Below are positions 26,721-40,875 of a stretch of DNA of 64,000 bases, in pieces (within the stretch, counting starts at the first letter, position 1; the number at the start of each line of letters is the position of its first letter). A program made the translations under genes and the position numbers. The notes under the pieces are model-generated. The model searched no databases, was not told the DNA's origin, and was given only the letters and a program-made list of their open reading frames with translations. This stretch comes from Parus major. Lineage: Eukaryota; Chordata; Aves; Passeriformes; Paridae. The stretch lies in NCBI RefSeq assembly GCF_001522545.3, contig NC_031773.1:44684786-44748785 (forward strand), written 5' to 3'.

Positions 26721-29649
26721 GCATACTCACATTGATGGAAATTCCTAGCAGCACACCCATAACTGCATAGTATACCTGCAAAGCAGTCTAGGAGTTTCAT
26801 TGTGATAAAAACTTAAGAAAGGAATCTACAATGGACTCAGAATGAACTTATTCCAGGAAAATATTGCTAATGGCTACAGCAGCATGAATGTCTTCAGCGT
26901 TTTAGCAGAAAGAACACTTACCAAAAAAGCAGTACTTTTTGGTTCAAAAAAGTAAAGGTATGCATAGATATGAAAATCCTTTACACAAAAAATACCTACA
27001 TTTAAGTTTTATAAACAGAGACTCTGAAAGAAACTTCAAATTGTATAGAAGGAAGGCAGAAGTGACTGGTAAGGAAAAAAGAATTAATCCCACCAATACA
27101 AAACAAGCTGAAATTAAAGACCACCAAAGCCTTACTAAACTGACACATTTCTCACTTCTGATTTCCCAGTCATCACAAATCAAGGAGAAAGAAGCCTTCT
27201 TAGGTGAGAGGGACCTAGTTAAATGTTGGAAACTTGTCCCACTTAGCAGAGATATTATATTCCATAATTAACTAAATGGTCTTTCCAGGAAGAAGAACAA
27301 GTTTTTGTCTTGTGAGAACAGGTCAAGGATGAAAGTGAGAGTTGGATATCCATACCCAAGATGAAGAATGTGCTGGAACTAGGAACTTCCATAGTTCTGT
27401 CTCTGAAAATCCCTTAAAAATGGAAAATAAAAGGAAGTATAAATCAGGAAATTTAAACTGAGAAGAAAGGAGTTCCAATGCCTCATCACAGTTGAAGCAG
27501 GGCAGGAGACACATTCTATTGATCTCTGAGACAAAGTCTCAGCTTCTGGAAGGCTGAGATCATAAAATCAAACTACAGAATGCTGTCTTAAATCTCCTAC
27601 TCACAGTTCACAAGCCTATAGTAGGTCAAATGGTTTGATAGTGTATTCAGAGCTTCTAGGAATTGAAATCTTTAACTGGATATACTGATCTGAAAGATTA
27701 GCCAGCTTTCAGTATGACAGAGAGAATTTTGTATGACATTGCTTAAGGATCACATGGTGGCAGAGCTACAGTTCCAAACCTAATCATCACAGTGAAGTTA
27801 AAAAGGTGCTCTAGTCCACTTGAGCATGGGAGACTGTCACTGAAGATACTTGGAGTCACAAAGAGTCCAAACTATAGGATTATATACTGGAATTATTCAT
27901 AACCAATTTTAAGTTAAATTTCCCACAGATAAATCACATTATGGAAAAAAACTATCTTACAAAGCAAGAGATACAAATGACCTCTGTTGATTTAAAGATA
28001 ATACGGCATTGAATTCAATAATTTAAACTATTTTTCAAGCTCAAGATGGACCCCTTCTTCTTTCAAACTTGAATGTAACTGGTTTACCATTGGTTTCTTA
28101 CACAATAAAAAAGGAACTGATTTCTTGGCCACTGTCACATAAAACTGAAGGAAAATTGGAATGGTTCTGTACAGCTATGGGACTGGGAGGAGAGACTCAA
28201 GGAAATGTTTTAACCAATGCCAACAAAAACAGCTATAAAAGCTAAATGCAATTAATACTGTGTATAAGACAAACTAAATAAACAAAAGAAAAAGGAAGAA
28301 AGAAATCAAAAGTCAGTTTATTTGAACTCAGCTCCTACCAGTTGCATCCTGCAACTATAACCATTAAAAGATCAAGAAGATTTGCTAGCAGGCTGTACTA
28401 CCTTCTTTACACTTGGACATGGTGGATGAAGTGAATTACAGGCACTGAAGGTCAAGGAGTTCTAATTTCAGCTGCATGGTCTTATGTGTGCAGAAATCAA
28501 TCAACCACAAACTTGTGGTCAACCATAAGATTAAAAATAAGGAGAACTCAAGTTAGTTATACTATAAAAGTAGTATTTTTTTTTAATTCTTCATTTACTA
28601 TTTCTAGTGATGTGATTCACTGTGAAATAAAAGAAGTACATAGTTCTAAACTTAGAACCCAACCCATGGATCTCAAATGAAATACAAGAGAAGAACAATA
28701 ATCCATATGTATGTAATCCACAGTTAGAAACTATCTCTTAGCACACTATAAAACTTTATTTTAAGTTGAAATTATTTTAAATATGGTTATTGCATAAGCA
28801 AAGACAGACATCTGCAAACACAGGATAAACTCAATTTCTAAATGCTCCACCACATACTGTGGAGGGTTCTGTAAAGAAGTATATGCATATACTATGATTA
28901 TTCACTTCTTCCCAAGTCTATTTCCATTCTTTGGAAACTATTTTCACACTTAGGCATTGAGCTACATCAAGCAGAACCCATAGCTGTCACCTGTCTGAGG
29001 AAGGAAGTCTCATATTCTCCAAAAGATAATATGTGGATTTTACCCTTAGAATTAGTCTTACTATCCTGAATATAACCTAAGCATTGAGGGAACAGGATAT
29101 TGTACCAAAGTCAATGTAGTTACTATCAAATCATCATCAATATTTCAGTATTGTAAAGACAGCAGCATAAAATTAGGTTTTACTACAATGTTTGGTACTA
29201 TACTATAAAACATAAATTATGCATAAAATATTTTGAAGTCAAATCAGAGAAGTTACTTTGTCAATAATTCAGGCAATAAAAGAACAGCAATTCCCCATAT
29301 TTTAAGTGTTTCCAACAGCATTTGACTCTATTTTTATTGGTTCTATTGCAATTTCTTTATTCTTGTAGTTAAGATGAAAACATAAAATGAGGGGAAGTTA
29401 TAGCTGTATAATACATGAATAAAACAGTGATTTTTTTTTCCTTATATTTTTCTGAATTCTTTTTATGTAAGGGGATAAAGTTTCTTTAAATAAAGCTATC
29501 TTTTCAGGATAAAAGAAATCAAAGTAAAAACATTTGACAAACTAAGCCCAAACCATCAGAATAATTATTTCACAATTGTCACTGAAAGAAAAAAACAAAA
29601 AACTTCCAAAACTAAGGGATTGGAGTATCTTTTAAGAGTAGAAGCTGAG

Positions 29650-29972
29650 TCTTACAGCACTGCTTAGGCTAGAGAAGGCTTGGAGAGGATCTCACAGTAA
29701 GTGTAGAGAAGGCAAAGCCAAACTCTTCTCAGCAGCACCCTGTGGCAGGACAAGAGGCAACAGACATTAAATTCAACACAGTAAATTCCATCTGGAAATA
29801 CGAAAATGCTTTTTTACTGTAAAGGTAAAATCCCCATGCAGTGGGATGCCCCAAGATGCAGAGTGTCCATTCCTACGAGTGCTCAAAATGTGGCTGGACA
29901 ACCTCTTCTAGTTGATTTCTGCAGATGATCTCCTGAGGTCTCTTCCAACATCAGTTCTTCTGTGATATACAT
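29650..29972 (+). mobile_element. CR1 LINE 3' fragment (older, more diverged)
   Basis: Degraded CR1 3' end in plus orientation. It keeps CAGGACAAGAGGCAACAGAC, the CTTTTTTACTGT element, the TGGCTGGACAACCT segment and the terminal GAGGTCTCTTCCAACATCAG with a TTCTGTGAT tail. It is more diverged than the copy near 20.3 kb. No intact coding capacity. Borders approximate. Confidence 0.82.
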
Positions 29973-31394
29973 TAATTTTACATGAAGATGTATTGATTTT
30001 TTTACTAAGAGATCCACTTCTTGATGTCATGCATGAAAGTACATATAATAGAAAACACATCTGTAAATTTCTTTTCTTCAAATACAGAGAATTCAAATTC
30101 TCCTCTTCAACTATAGAGCTTCATCTAAAAAATTAATCTAGACACCAGTAAGCAGATTGCATCAAGAGTAACTCACATATTATAGTGATGGAGTAATGAT
30201 ACCCAGACAATCCAAACCAACCAGGTTTTTTTTCCTTTCTAACACACGTAAGGCAGGTGCACCTCACATTCCATCCTAAACACACTTCTTAAGAAACTTG
30301 GAGCTAGGATGCATTAATAACATCTCTGCTTTTTGCAGTCCTAGACAGGCATGTAGGAGATACACTGAACTGCATTCAGTACTGCCATAAAGTCCTCCCA
30401 TTAATCACTGGGATAAGAATAATGAGACTGGTTAAAAGTTGATCAGATGACTTGTATCAAAGTAAGATCACAATACACAACTACCCAAAAAACTTGCAAC
30501 AAACCTATTTCTTTTCTTCTGAAAATCTATGTTTGTGGTCCAAATAGCAATTCACTTTGGAAAATTTCTTATTTTCAGTGTGTTTGTGACAATGTAAATA
30601 ATGGACTGACTGGCACAACAGAAGATCTATCCCACTAAAAGATAATTCTAATTTTCAGAGGCTGAAGGAACTTCAAGGTATCAGAACTAGTTTACCATCA
30701 AGTTGTTTGTGAAGAATGCCACCTTTAACAATGAAAGACTGCACTGGAAAACAAAGGGAACATGCAATCATCTCTATCAACTCATAATGAAGAAAGTAAC
30801 CAATAAGGAGAGTTACTAAATTACTCAATGAGAAAATAATACTATCAAAGAGAAAGGGAGGAGAAAATTACTCTTCTCAAACAGTCTCATTGTTTAAGAA
30901 TCTAAGTAACAGTAGCAAGTAGTGAACATGATTTATCACAATCAGTTCTTTGGCCAAGCTTCAGCACCAGAAGAACTTGCACCTGTGGATACTGTTGCCA
31001 GCAAAGACAGAATGCTGATGGTAAGAATGTAATTGTGTAGATTTTCAGAATATACAAAATGAATCTTTGGAATCATCTCATTCAGTCGCTGTCTCTGAGA
31101 TGGGAAAATGTCAAACCTGCAGCTAATTTTGAGGTTAGTTCACTTTACTTGGGAAACTGTGCAGTCAAGTTTTAAGTCTCTTCAGTCACGGATATTTCAC
31201 CATCTCTCTTGCCAATCTTTTTCAGAGCTTGATTACCCTCACAGTAATTTTTATCTTTTTTATTAATTTAAATTTTTATTAATTTAATTTTTTATTTTCC
31301 TTATTGCCTTTTATATCTCTCCCCATTTTCCCCTTGCTGTGCACACCTGATAAGACTGGACTCTTTTTAACACCAAAAGAAATAGTTTAGTTGA

Positions 31395-31690
31395 GGACAC
31401 CTTAATGAGATTCTGTTTAGTGTTCTTTTCTTCTGTCTGAACAAACAGATCTTTCAACTTCTCGTGTTCCAGTGCTCTAGCCTCTTAATGATCTTGGTGT
31501 GTTTCTTCTGGATTTTCCCCAGTTTGCTTTTATCTCCTACAATGAAGTCCAAAACGGTACAAGTCTTTGAACAGAGGTGAAAACTTCCCTCAACTTGCTG
31601 GCCATGTTTCTTGTTGACCTTCTCTGCTGCGAGGGCACATTGTTGACTTATGTTCTCATCACAGATGGCAGACAGGTTAGCCAGCTATAA
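31395..31690 (-). mobile_element. CR1 LINE fragment, antisense
   Basis: The reverse complement matches the CR1 region upstream of the 3' end: CAACAATGTGCCCTCGCAGC (from the QCALAAKKAN segment of ORF2), then a decayed region around CAGAAGAAACACACCAAGAT and CTAGAGCACTGGAACACGAG, matching the RRATK...LEHLS...EERL stretch. Internal deletions and frameshifts are evident. It is in the same orientation as ANKS1B. Confidence 0.75.
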
Positions 31691-32083
31691 ATTAGCCTTG
31701 GTAAATCCAGGCTGATTCCTTCATTCAACCTCTTGTCCTTTATGTACTTGGATGTGCTGTCATGAAGAAAATACACATGCCCTGATGGGATTGAAGATAT
31801 TAAAAAAACCTGAAGACGATTCAAGAAAGAAATAATAATTTACATTCTTTGTTCTATATATGGTTTAATAGAAGTTCATTATTATAATGGCTGTCTTTCA
31901 AATCTTGGTCTTACTTCCTTATTCATAGACTGAAGCCTAGGTATTGTCCACCAATTCAGTACTGTGGAACCCTTTGAATTTCCCAGTTTTCTTCTAAAAA
32001 GGAAGGCATACCAAATTGTAAATAAATACTGCCTGAATAAAGCTTAAATACTACTATGTTCTGTGGTCTCTCTTCAGGTTCCC

Positions 32084-32142
32084 ATGAGCTGATTTTTTTT
32101 TTTTCATTCATTTTTTTTTTTCATTCATTTCATTCATTTAAA
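32084..32142. repeat. T-rich / TTCA low-complexity tract
   Basis: Two T homopolymers with interspersed CATTCATT units. A simple repeat in intron 1. Confidence 0.8.
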
Positions 32143-33767
32143 GGCCTAGAATTATGAAAAGCACAGTACATATAGAATAGGTAATACAGATCTTTCTCCT
32201 CAGAGTAAAAAAGTTAATCACTTATGAACAAATAAACATACATTGCATTGCCAGAACTGGGCACCTCAGCTAACACTCAGCAGAATAATCTAAGAGAAGA
32301 ACACTATGCAGCTCCTTGAATCTAGTAAAGAGGAAATTCTAACACACGTTTCTGAAAACCCCTGTTCTTTCAAGGATAAGGAGACTAAAGAGAATCTCAA
32401 GACTAAAGAAAAAAGACCTCCATTTACAACCCATAGATTGGAGGGCATTCCAGAAATATAAGCAGCCATCTCCTTTTCCCTAAGAACTCAAAAAAGCTGA
32501 CTTCTTTCTTTTCAAGGTGCTCAGTGGTGGTGGAAAATCCTTAAAAAGGGAAATGAGAGCATTCACCTGGGAAATACCCTGACCTGCAGTCTCTTAACTA
32601 GTGAATGACTATATATTATATTTGGTTATTCTAGATAAAATACATAAACAATCCTAAGTATAACAAATTCTGACACAGGCTTTGCAACAGAACATTTCAA
32701 GCATGAAAAAGAGCAAAGATTTTCTCTCAGTAACCTATAACAAGTCTCTATGATAAAGCCTATATTGAATTATGCAGGAGATTCTGCAAATGGCTTGTGT
32801 TTTTGATGACAAGTTTATTAAAATTTGTCAAACAAAAGTAATAAATACAGTTTGTGGCAAGACATCCACAAAAAAAAAAAAATCTATGCAGTTACACCAC
32901 AGAAGAATTAGGACATGTAAATTTTGCCTGCAGTAGCTTTCAAAAGTTACCCCAAAATGTGCCATATTTTCATGATTGGCTTCTTTCTTGCATGTAAGAC
33001 TGAGAGATTACTACATATCAGAAAGGATAAAATAAATATTATCCTACACTCCATATGAACTGAAATCCTTACAGACCAAAATAACGTTTAATCCAGGTTC
33101 TGCTACTCCTGGTCCTCCTCGCACAAAGCAGGAACAGAATCTTTCACAGTCAGCTCAGAAGAGAAGAGAAAATGGTCAAAGGACCTAGAATCCTTCAGCA
33201 TTAGGCTGGTTGTTACCAAATGAATAGAAAAGGTGAATGGAAGTGAACTTCATTTAGCTGTGTAGATTTTAGCTGTGAGAAGAGCCGTAGGTATACTCAC
33301 AAAAAGAGTATGATTGGGCTGTGAGAGCATATGAGATAAAGCTGGGAAAAGGTATGGGAGATGCATTAACTTAGAATTCTAAGGACTGAGACATTTGCCT
33401 TATGGGATTAAAGGGTTAAGGCAACAGATATTATCATTGCTAATAGCCTGGTCTGTCAGAGTACAAATTTACCAATTATCTTGAAGCCAGCTGTCCGTAC
33501 TATTCCATTCTAAATTTAATAGTCTCAAGAAAATGTTATCTTTCTAAATTAAAATGATTTGCAAAAGACAGGGTAAACCACTATCAAGTAAGATATCCAT
33601 TTAGGCACACACATACATCTTTCACTCTCACTGAACACAGTCTCCCTGCTTTTACTATCTCACTTGTTGCTGAAGAGCAGCTACAGCTTTAAATAGGGCA
33701 TTTCAGTACTTTTATCCATTCCAGCTTTAATCCCGTTCTCCTACTTTATTTCTCTCCATGATAAATA

Positions 33768-33790
33768 AGAAGCTTCTGGTAGAAGCTTCT
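33768..33790. repeat. Duplicated palindrome AGAAGCTTCT
   Basis: The 10-base palindrome AGAAGCTTCT occurs twice, separated by GGT. Each copy is self-complementary and the pair can also form a 10-bp hairpin with a 3-base loop. The unit resembles inverted heat-shock-element units (AGAA/TTCT), but the nGAAn spacing is not canonical. Confidence 0.6.
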
Positions 33791-36700
33791 GTTATCCAGA
33801 TGCATATGACTTTGGATGCCTACAGAAATATGAAATTTTTCAGATTTATTGAATTCTTACTTTATCTTAAATTCTGAAATTTCCAATCCCCTAATTTTAA
33901 AGTCTTAGTTTATAAATTAATGGATAGTCTTATGCCATCATCTTTAATATTGACTAAAATTGAAGTTCAGTTGAAAGAATCACCATAAAAAATTTTATTT
34001 AGGGCACAATATCAAGATAAATAGAGAATAATTTCACACAAAAACTTGGTCTGATATTACATTAATAATATGAATGAAATTATAAACATTAATTATCTTT
34101 GCAGGACCTCCTCAGATCTTACACAAAGATTTTTGAATAGTTTATCTATTCATAAAAAAACATAATTAATTCTAATTTCAAACCATCTTCTGAATTTTGT
34201 ACAATTTTGTCTAAGAACAACAGCTTGAATTTACTTCGACCACAACTGTCCCACTTTAGAAGGAAAACGCCACATACAGAAGATTTTTGGGTGATGGGTA
34301 ATGCTAGATCTATTTAGATTAAGCCTTAATGCATTTGGTTAATCTGTTATCAGTCAACTGTATGATGTTTCACTGACATTGCTTCTTGTCATTTCTAATA
34401 CACTGTCTATTATGCTTTCCAGGAATTTTCAATCCTGCACTTCACTAAATGTATTCATAAACACCTGAATAGGAAATAATTTCATACACCTGCCATGGGA
34501 TAATGTAACACAAAAATAATGCACAATGCATTCATTCCAACTGTTTAAATACCATACTCTTCTCAGAATAGCAATGCAATACTCTGAAGATGTGCTCAAG
34601 TTCCTGCTGACTTCAATACCCTCGGTAATGTACTGAAAGGGAAACATCTCTTGAAGATAGTAGGAGAATTTTATTTCTCAGGTATGGCCTCAAGGATCAC
34701 CACCTGAAGGTGTTTTTTTTAGATTCACTGCAAATTACATCTTCAATACGAAAGGACAAATAGGATGGTTCTCACAAATCCAGGATAAAACATAAAGATA
34801 TATTTCAAAACATGGCCACCTAGATATAAAGTTTGTTATGCATAAACATGTAGGGTGCTGCAAATAGTCACTAATTTTCACTACAGTGAAAGCCAGATTA
34901 TCACTAGGTTTGAAAAAACTTCTGAAAATTAAATGGCAAACCTGTACACAAGGCATAATTTTATCAAGAGAAAGCAGCACACATTAGACCAGCAACCTTC
35001 TACCATGAGAAAATTTTCATCGATCTGAGGATCTCCTTTAATATCAGATTATTTTTGAAATTATTGAAAATATGTCATAACTTACTGTCTTAATACATCA
35101 TTTAAGTAAAATATATTATCATTATTTGAGATGCCAAGAATAGATCCTGGTGTATAGTGCTAGATCAGCTACATGTTCAAGTAACAGATGTTGCTCCAAC
35201 TACCTGCAGGTACTGACAGATTAGAATTCCCCTGTGTGTTTAAAAACAAAATGAACCAGGCACCAGGATGAGTCCCAGACACCAGCTGTATAAAATACGC
35301 TATTTTTATTACAGATATCACAGAAGAGGAATACAAATACCAAGATGCACCTACTGAAAGTTGAATGGAACTGAATACCACAATGCAGACATCTGAGGAA
35401 CTCTAGACAGACTCTAAATAAATATGAACCACTAGCCTGTACTAAGAGATGTGAGAAGAAATCACAATTTTGGAACACACTTGTCATCTTGAGAAAAATT
35501 TGAGATAAACTGTTGGGAATTTTTCTATTAGTGCTGCTTGCCAATACAGTGTTTTTGTGTTGTAAACTGGGATTAGGAATATTCTTATTGTATGTTGCTA
35601 GAGAATTTAGATTCCTGGAGCTTTCTTGAGATCTCTCAATTCTTTTGATAGTATAAAAAGAAGTATATGTATAGAGTGATTATCTAAAGACTCTGATACC
35701 AATTTCTCATACTCAGTATTCTTTATATATTTTGTCTTTAAAATTTTATTTTTCTTCTTAAAAATATTCTTGACTTATCAAAATGTTCGCATTTAACCCA
35801 TTCCTGAAGATTATCTAGGTTTTACTATAGTCTAATCCTGTTTTGAAAAGTATTTTGCAATACTTTCCAGTTTTTCAGTATCTGTCAATTTGACTAATGC
35901 AATTTTAGTTCCTCCTTCCAAAATGAAAATATTCAGTGGAATCAAACTTTGGCATATCTCTGAGTTACAATTTATTTTAAGACATTGAACAAAAGAAACA
36001 AACAAGTTAGAGGAATATGGAAGCTCTCAGAACAAACTTTGTTAAGATTAGGTTGGGAGTCAGCCACATTTAAATGCATTTTCCACTTTGTTTTACTGTT
36101 AGAGTAACCTTCTGGCTACTAACATTACAATTTGGTACAATAAACTACCATTTATAGCCTCTGTTTAAAATCTCTTAGCTAGTAATAACACTCCATGACA
36201 ACATTCACATTCAGGTTAATGCAATGTTTGGTTTTTATCAACATTAAGGTTTTAAGAATCACAGTATCATTTGATTTACTTAAATCTGATTATAAATTTA
36301 AAAAAAAAAAGTTGCATATTCTGCAATCCTTTAATTATCCAATTTTATAATTCTCTTTTAAGATAGAACTTAGTTTTACATAAATTATCATTTATTAATT
36401 ATTAATGCTTTCTGCTCAGGTTCTAGATAATTAATGATTTTTTTCTTCCTATTCCAAGTTAAATGATAGTGAGATATAATAGAGAAAGCAATATTCATTG
36501 TCATGTTTTTCCTTTCTGAAAATTATACACCATACCAACACATGAGTTCAGGTCTTCACAGTTTCCTTTAAAGAATTCTCAGCTATGGCAAGAATTTTCA
36601 AGTTAATATTCTTCATAAAATAAAACATCCAGCAGATATTAAAAAAAAAAAAATCACTTATGTAGCATATATTCTGAAATTTGCATTTTTGGGTGGAGAA

Positions 36701-38262
36701 CTTTTACAAGGTCTTCTCCCATTTCATCAGTCAAATACTTTGAGAATGTATCTTTCATGGTAAAGATGCACTTATAAAAGTGTTGAATGTACTGACATTC
36801 TGAAACCATCTCTCTACTTGGAACATATTACCAGTGCAGAAATTCTAGTGCAATACAAAGTACCTGCATCATGCATATCTGCTGGATGTGTGCAAAACAG
36901 TGCTTTTTATGGCACTGAGGAATTCTCCTGTTCACTCTGCAAAATAACTAATCAAAGCAATAAAATTAGCTTCACTTACAGAAGGATTTATTTTTTCCTT
37001 TTCGATATATGTATATATACATACATACAAATAAATGCCCTTTCTTCCCTCTTCAACTAAAAGCTTTTTGTTTCCAACTTTTCAAGCATTTTCATGCATG
37101 ATTTTTTTTAAAAAAGTCACTTAAATCTTAAGATTTCTAAAACTATTTCCATGCTACTTGATTTTAGCATTCCCTTAATTCTACTATAATAATCAGATTT
37201 TCTTTTATAAACAAGTTCCCTGAGTGTACTATTTACACACTAGTGCACTCTAAGACTCTGCTCATCCTTACAAGCAGAATTAAATAAATCACAGTCTTCT
37301 GTACAAACCATGCCAAAAAGCAACTGCCCATCAGTAAAATGCAGACTCAGATATGTTCTTTCTCTGAAGAAAGAGAACTTCTTTATGTATGGTGAATTTA
37401 GCAAGTGCTCTAGCAACACTGCCTATTCTTATGCATTACCTCTACACCCCAGTGTAAAATCACATTTTACTTTGCTTATGATTAAACTACTTCGTTTAAG
37501 TTGAAATTTCACATGTCATACTTCTAAGAAAGGAGCTCTAGAGTAGAAGAAGAAAATAGGGGATGAGGGAAGGAAATATAAATTAGCATATGAAAGGAAA
37601 TTCACATGCAATTAAAATAAAATTAAATGAGAATACAGAAAAGAGGACCCAAGTCATACAGGCAAGACATCAAATTCAGAGAGGGAGTGCTGAAATAATT
37701 TAAATAGCTGAGGAAAAGACTGGCAGCATTAGCCTCCCAAGGGTAAAATGAAGAGTTGTAAAAGAACACAAAGAAGCACAGGGTATTTGGAATAAAGGCT
37801 AAAGCTAAGAAGACAGTTGGACAGACAAGAAGAGCTGAACTTTCATCAAGTGACCAGAAACACTTGTTAGACACTCTTCCAGAACACATTTTCCTAAAGT
37901 GAATTCCATGATAACTGGGGAAATGTCAGTGACCATTTCAACAAAACAGTAATGCACACTACCAGTGTGGCTACCTGTACCAAGCATTGTATTCAAGCAC
38001 ACAGAGTTCTGTGCAGCACATCCTGAAGTGGCATTTCTCATTGACCTGCATCAGGTTCATCTAATTAGTGGCTTACAGGCTTCATTAGGACAAAAGTTGA
38101 CTTCTCTGGCCATGAATACTCCGGGTAGCCCATGAGTTGCTATCATGCAGCTGCTCAGTTGTGATGCAAAATTGAACAGGCCTAATGTATCTGAGTGTTG
38201 ATACCACAAACATGATGGAATTGCTAGTTTATCAGTTTTTTTTCAAAAGAAAAGAAAAAGAA

Positions 38263-38265
<3 letters not shown>

Positions 38266-38307
<42 letters not shown>

Positions 38308-38375
38308 TAATATTATTATATATTATTATAATATTATATATAATTATATATATAATTATATATATATAATTATGT
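38266..38375. repeat. (TA)n microsatellite grading into AT-only palindromic DNA
   Basis: About 35 bases of pure TA (38266-38300) followed by roughly 75 bases of A and T only, made of AATATTAT and ATAATTATAT units that fold back on each other. It is likely length-polymorphic and cruciform-prone. Confidence 0.9.
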
Positions 38376-40678
38376 AAAAATATTTTAAGAAATCACATTG
38401 AAAAGTCAGAAAGTAGCACAAATTAATTATGCATGCATTTTTTCATTCATTAAACCTGCCTCAACCTGTCTATGTAACCTACTCTAAAGGTAGTTCATGA
38501 ATCTGAACCAACAGAGCCTGCTAAATGTGAAGTTAAACAGAAAGAGAAATATATTCTGAATGAACTAGAGAACTGCATGGGAAAAATGAATAAATTTGCA
38601 TGCAGAGTAGTGCAATATTGACCTAGAGATGCAGACTTTTTGAACCACAGAGGTTTTCTGACAGCAGGAAAGTCTCTTAAATCTAACTTCGCAAGAATGA
38701 TCATCAAGTATGTAACTTTCAGAGAACTCACTTCATATTTTGAATTTTAACTGCACAAGCACTAAATGCAGTTGCCCTGCTAGTCAGAGGAAATTTGCTT
38801 TGCACTTTTAAATGGTTTGTGATGACAAATATTCTGCAAAATCAGAATGCAGGTTTTAGGTGTTTTGAACCAGGCATCTAAAATTACTCAGTGATGTTGA
38901 CCCTAGTATCCCAGGGCTTCACATATCCATTTGTAAAGTGGAGTAATAATACCCTGTCATCAAACAAGGTTGTTTTTTAAAATAAATGCATTATACTTGC
39001 AAAACTCTGCTGTGAAATAAGTGAGGAAAAGAATTCTTTTTACAGAAGCACCTGCAAGCTGTGCATCAAAGGCATAAGCCAACAGTTAAAATGAGAAAAT
39101 AAAATACTAAATAACAACCCAGAGAGCTCCATCCCTCTTGTATGATTAAAGTGGAGTGAATTTTATCTGAAGAACACCATGTGGTAATGTACGACATTCA
39201 GTGATACACACAATATGCCACCAACATACCACAGTTCATGGGCAGACTATCTGCAGACAAATGTGGGTACACAGACATAGGACTGTCTGCAAAAGCCAGT
39301 TTGGATTTAATAGCACTTCTTAGCAAACTGTATGCATTTATAATGCTCCTAAAACTAGATGAAGTCTGGAAGACTTGTAGCCACATTTGCATGACACTGA
39401 ATCTGAACTAAGAAGTCCTGGTAAACCCAAACTCGCTCTGTGTAGCTCTAGGCTGGGTATCATTGCTCCACATGTGTAAATCTAAAGAGAACCATATATA
39501 GATTATTAGATGGCTCTGTTGATCCTGGTACAGATAATGTCAGGTGTACAGATAACACTGGTGTATGTTACCTCACCATGCTTTCTAGTACTTCAGGATC
39601 TAAGAGATCCTAAATTTGCTCTCCCCACTTTCTATGACTGTTTGTCTAGACATAAGATGTTTAAGAAGGAGAGAAAGAGGATTTTGAAGTGGAGTGCACT
39701 ATATGACCTTGATTTCTGCAAGACAGCTTTTTTACTCATTAGCTGATCTCTTTCTCAAGACAATTGCATACTTAGTGTAAAGGAGTTCCCTTCTGTAGCG
39801 TCTCTTTATATCTCTTCTAAATAAACATGTTTATTCATGCTTATGTTTTAACTAACAAAATCATCCCTCCAGGTTTTTTATAAACCAGTAAATCAACCAG
39901 TCACTGTACTTTTCCTCACTCTTTTTGGTTTTTCATTACTTTAATTATCTTATTACAGAGCAGCCCCATTGTAAGTCTAAAGCACTTAAGTGTGAAGTTC
40001 TTTTGTTTACACCATAAAAAAGGCCCATCCAGCACAATCTAGCAATATCACCGAAGCCAATTAAATGTGTGTGACCTAAAATGACTCTATTTACTGCCAG
40101 AAATCCCTAGTCACACCTTTTTCTGTTTTCACTCTCATCTAAATTATCTCTGAAAACATATCTGACATCCTCATCTTCATCTCTCTTTTCTGAAGTAGTT
40201 TATGTTCTTATCAGGTATTTCTGCATAGGCTTTTATTTCTCCATGAACTTACATATAATCAGTCAAATCATCCAACAATTCTTTAGGATACTTCCTATCC
40301 TTATTATTATGCTAAGTCTCAGTTCACAGAAAAGAGTATACAGCCCAAGCAGATTTCCATATTCTAAATAAAATATGACTTCTATATTTCACACTTTTCC
40401 TCTTTAATGTTGGATGTGATTACGGGTGACTTGTCCTGTTTTAGTCTAATCATACTTGCCATTGGTTCATCCTCAGGAACACCACCTTTTTTCTTACACA
40501 AAGACATCAGTTTCTCTGTTTTCAGACTACTCTGTCACTGTATCCTTCATCTTAAAAATCTTCAATTTTTAAAATCAAAAATCAAAATCTTGCAATTTTT
40601 AGCTCAATATGCAACACTTCCTGGTTTGTGTTCCTGTATTATTTTGCCTCGGGTGATTATTTTTATGGTTTAAACTCG

Positions 40679-40875
40679 TAGAGAGAGAGAGAAGAGAGAG
40701 ATGGTGGCAGGGGAGAAGGGGGTGCAGAGATGTGGTGAGAAAGGGATGAATGGAAAGGTAGATTAATGAAGATAGAGTGATGGGGGAGAGAGGCAGAGAA
40801 AGGAGGAACAGGCAGGGGGGACAGGTGGGCAGAGAAACCAAGAGAGAGGGATCAGAGGAAAGGGGAAGAGAGATA
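40679..40875. repeat. GA-rich purine tract
   Basis: About 200 bases in which the plus strand is almost entirely A and G with a few T and C interruptions (GAGAGAGA at the start, then GGGGAGAAGGG-type segments). A diverged simple repeat in intron 1. The hydrophobic, Leu/Ser/Pro-rich minus-strand frame through it follows from composition. Confidence 0.85.

Noticed and set aside
30958..30968. TTCAGCACC string resembling the left half of an RE1/REST silencer
   Set aside because: The right half (GGACAGCGCC-type) is absent at any accepted spacing, so it is a half-site only.
35221..35544. 107-codon minus-strand frame, Phe/Cys/Leu-rich
   Set aside because: No recognisable family, no ATG-context or splice support, composition typical of AT-rich intron antisense.
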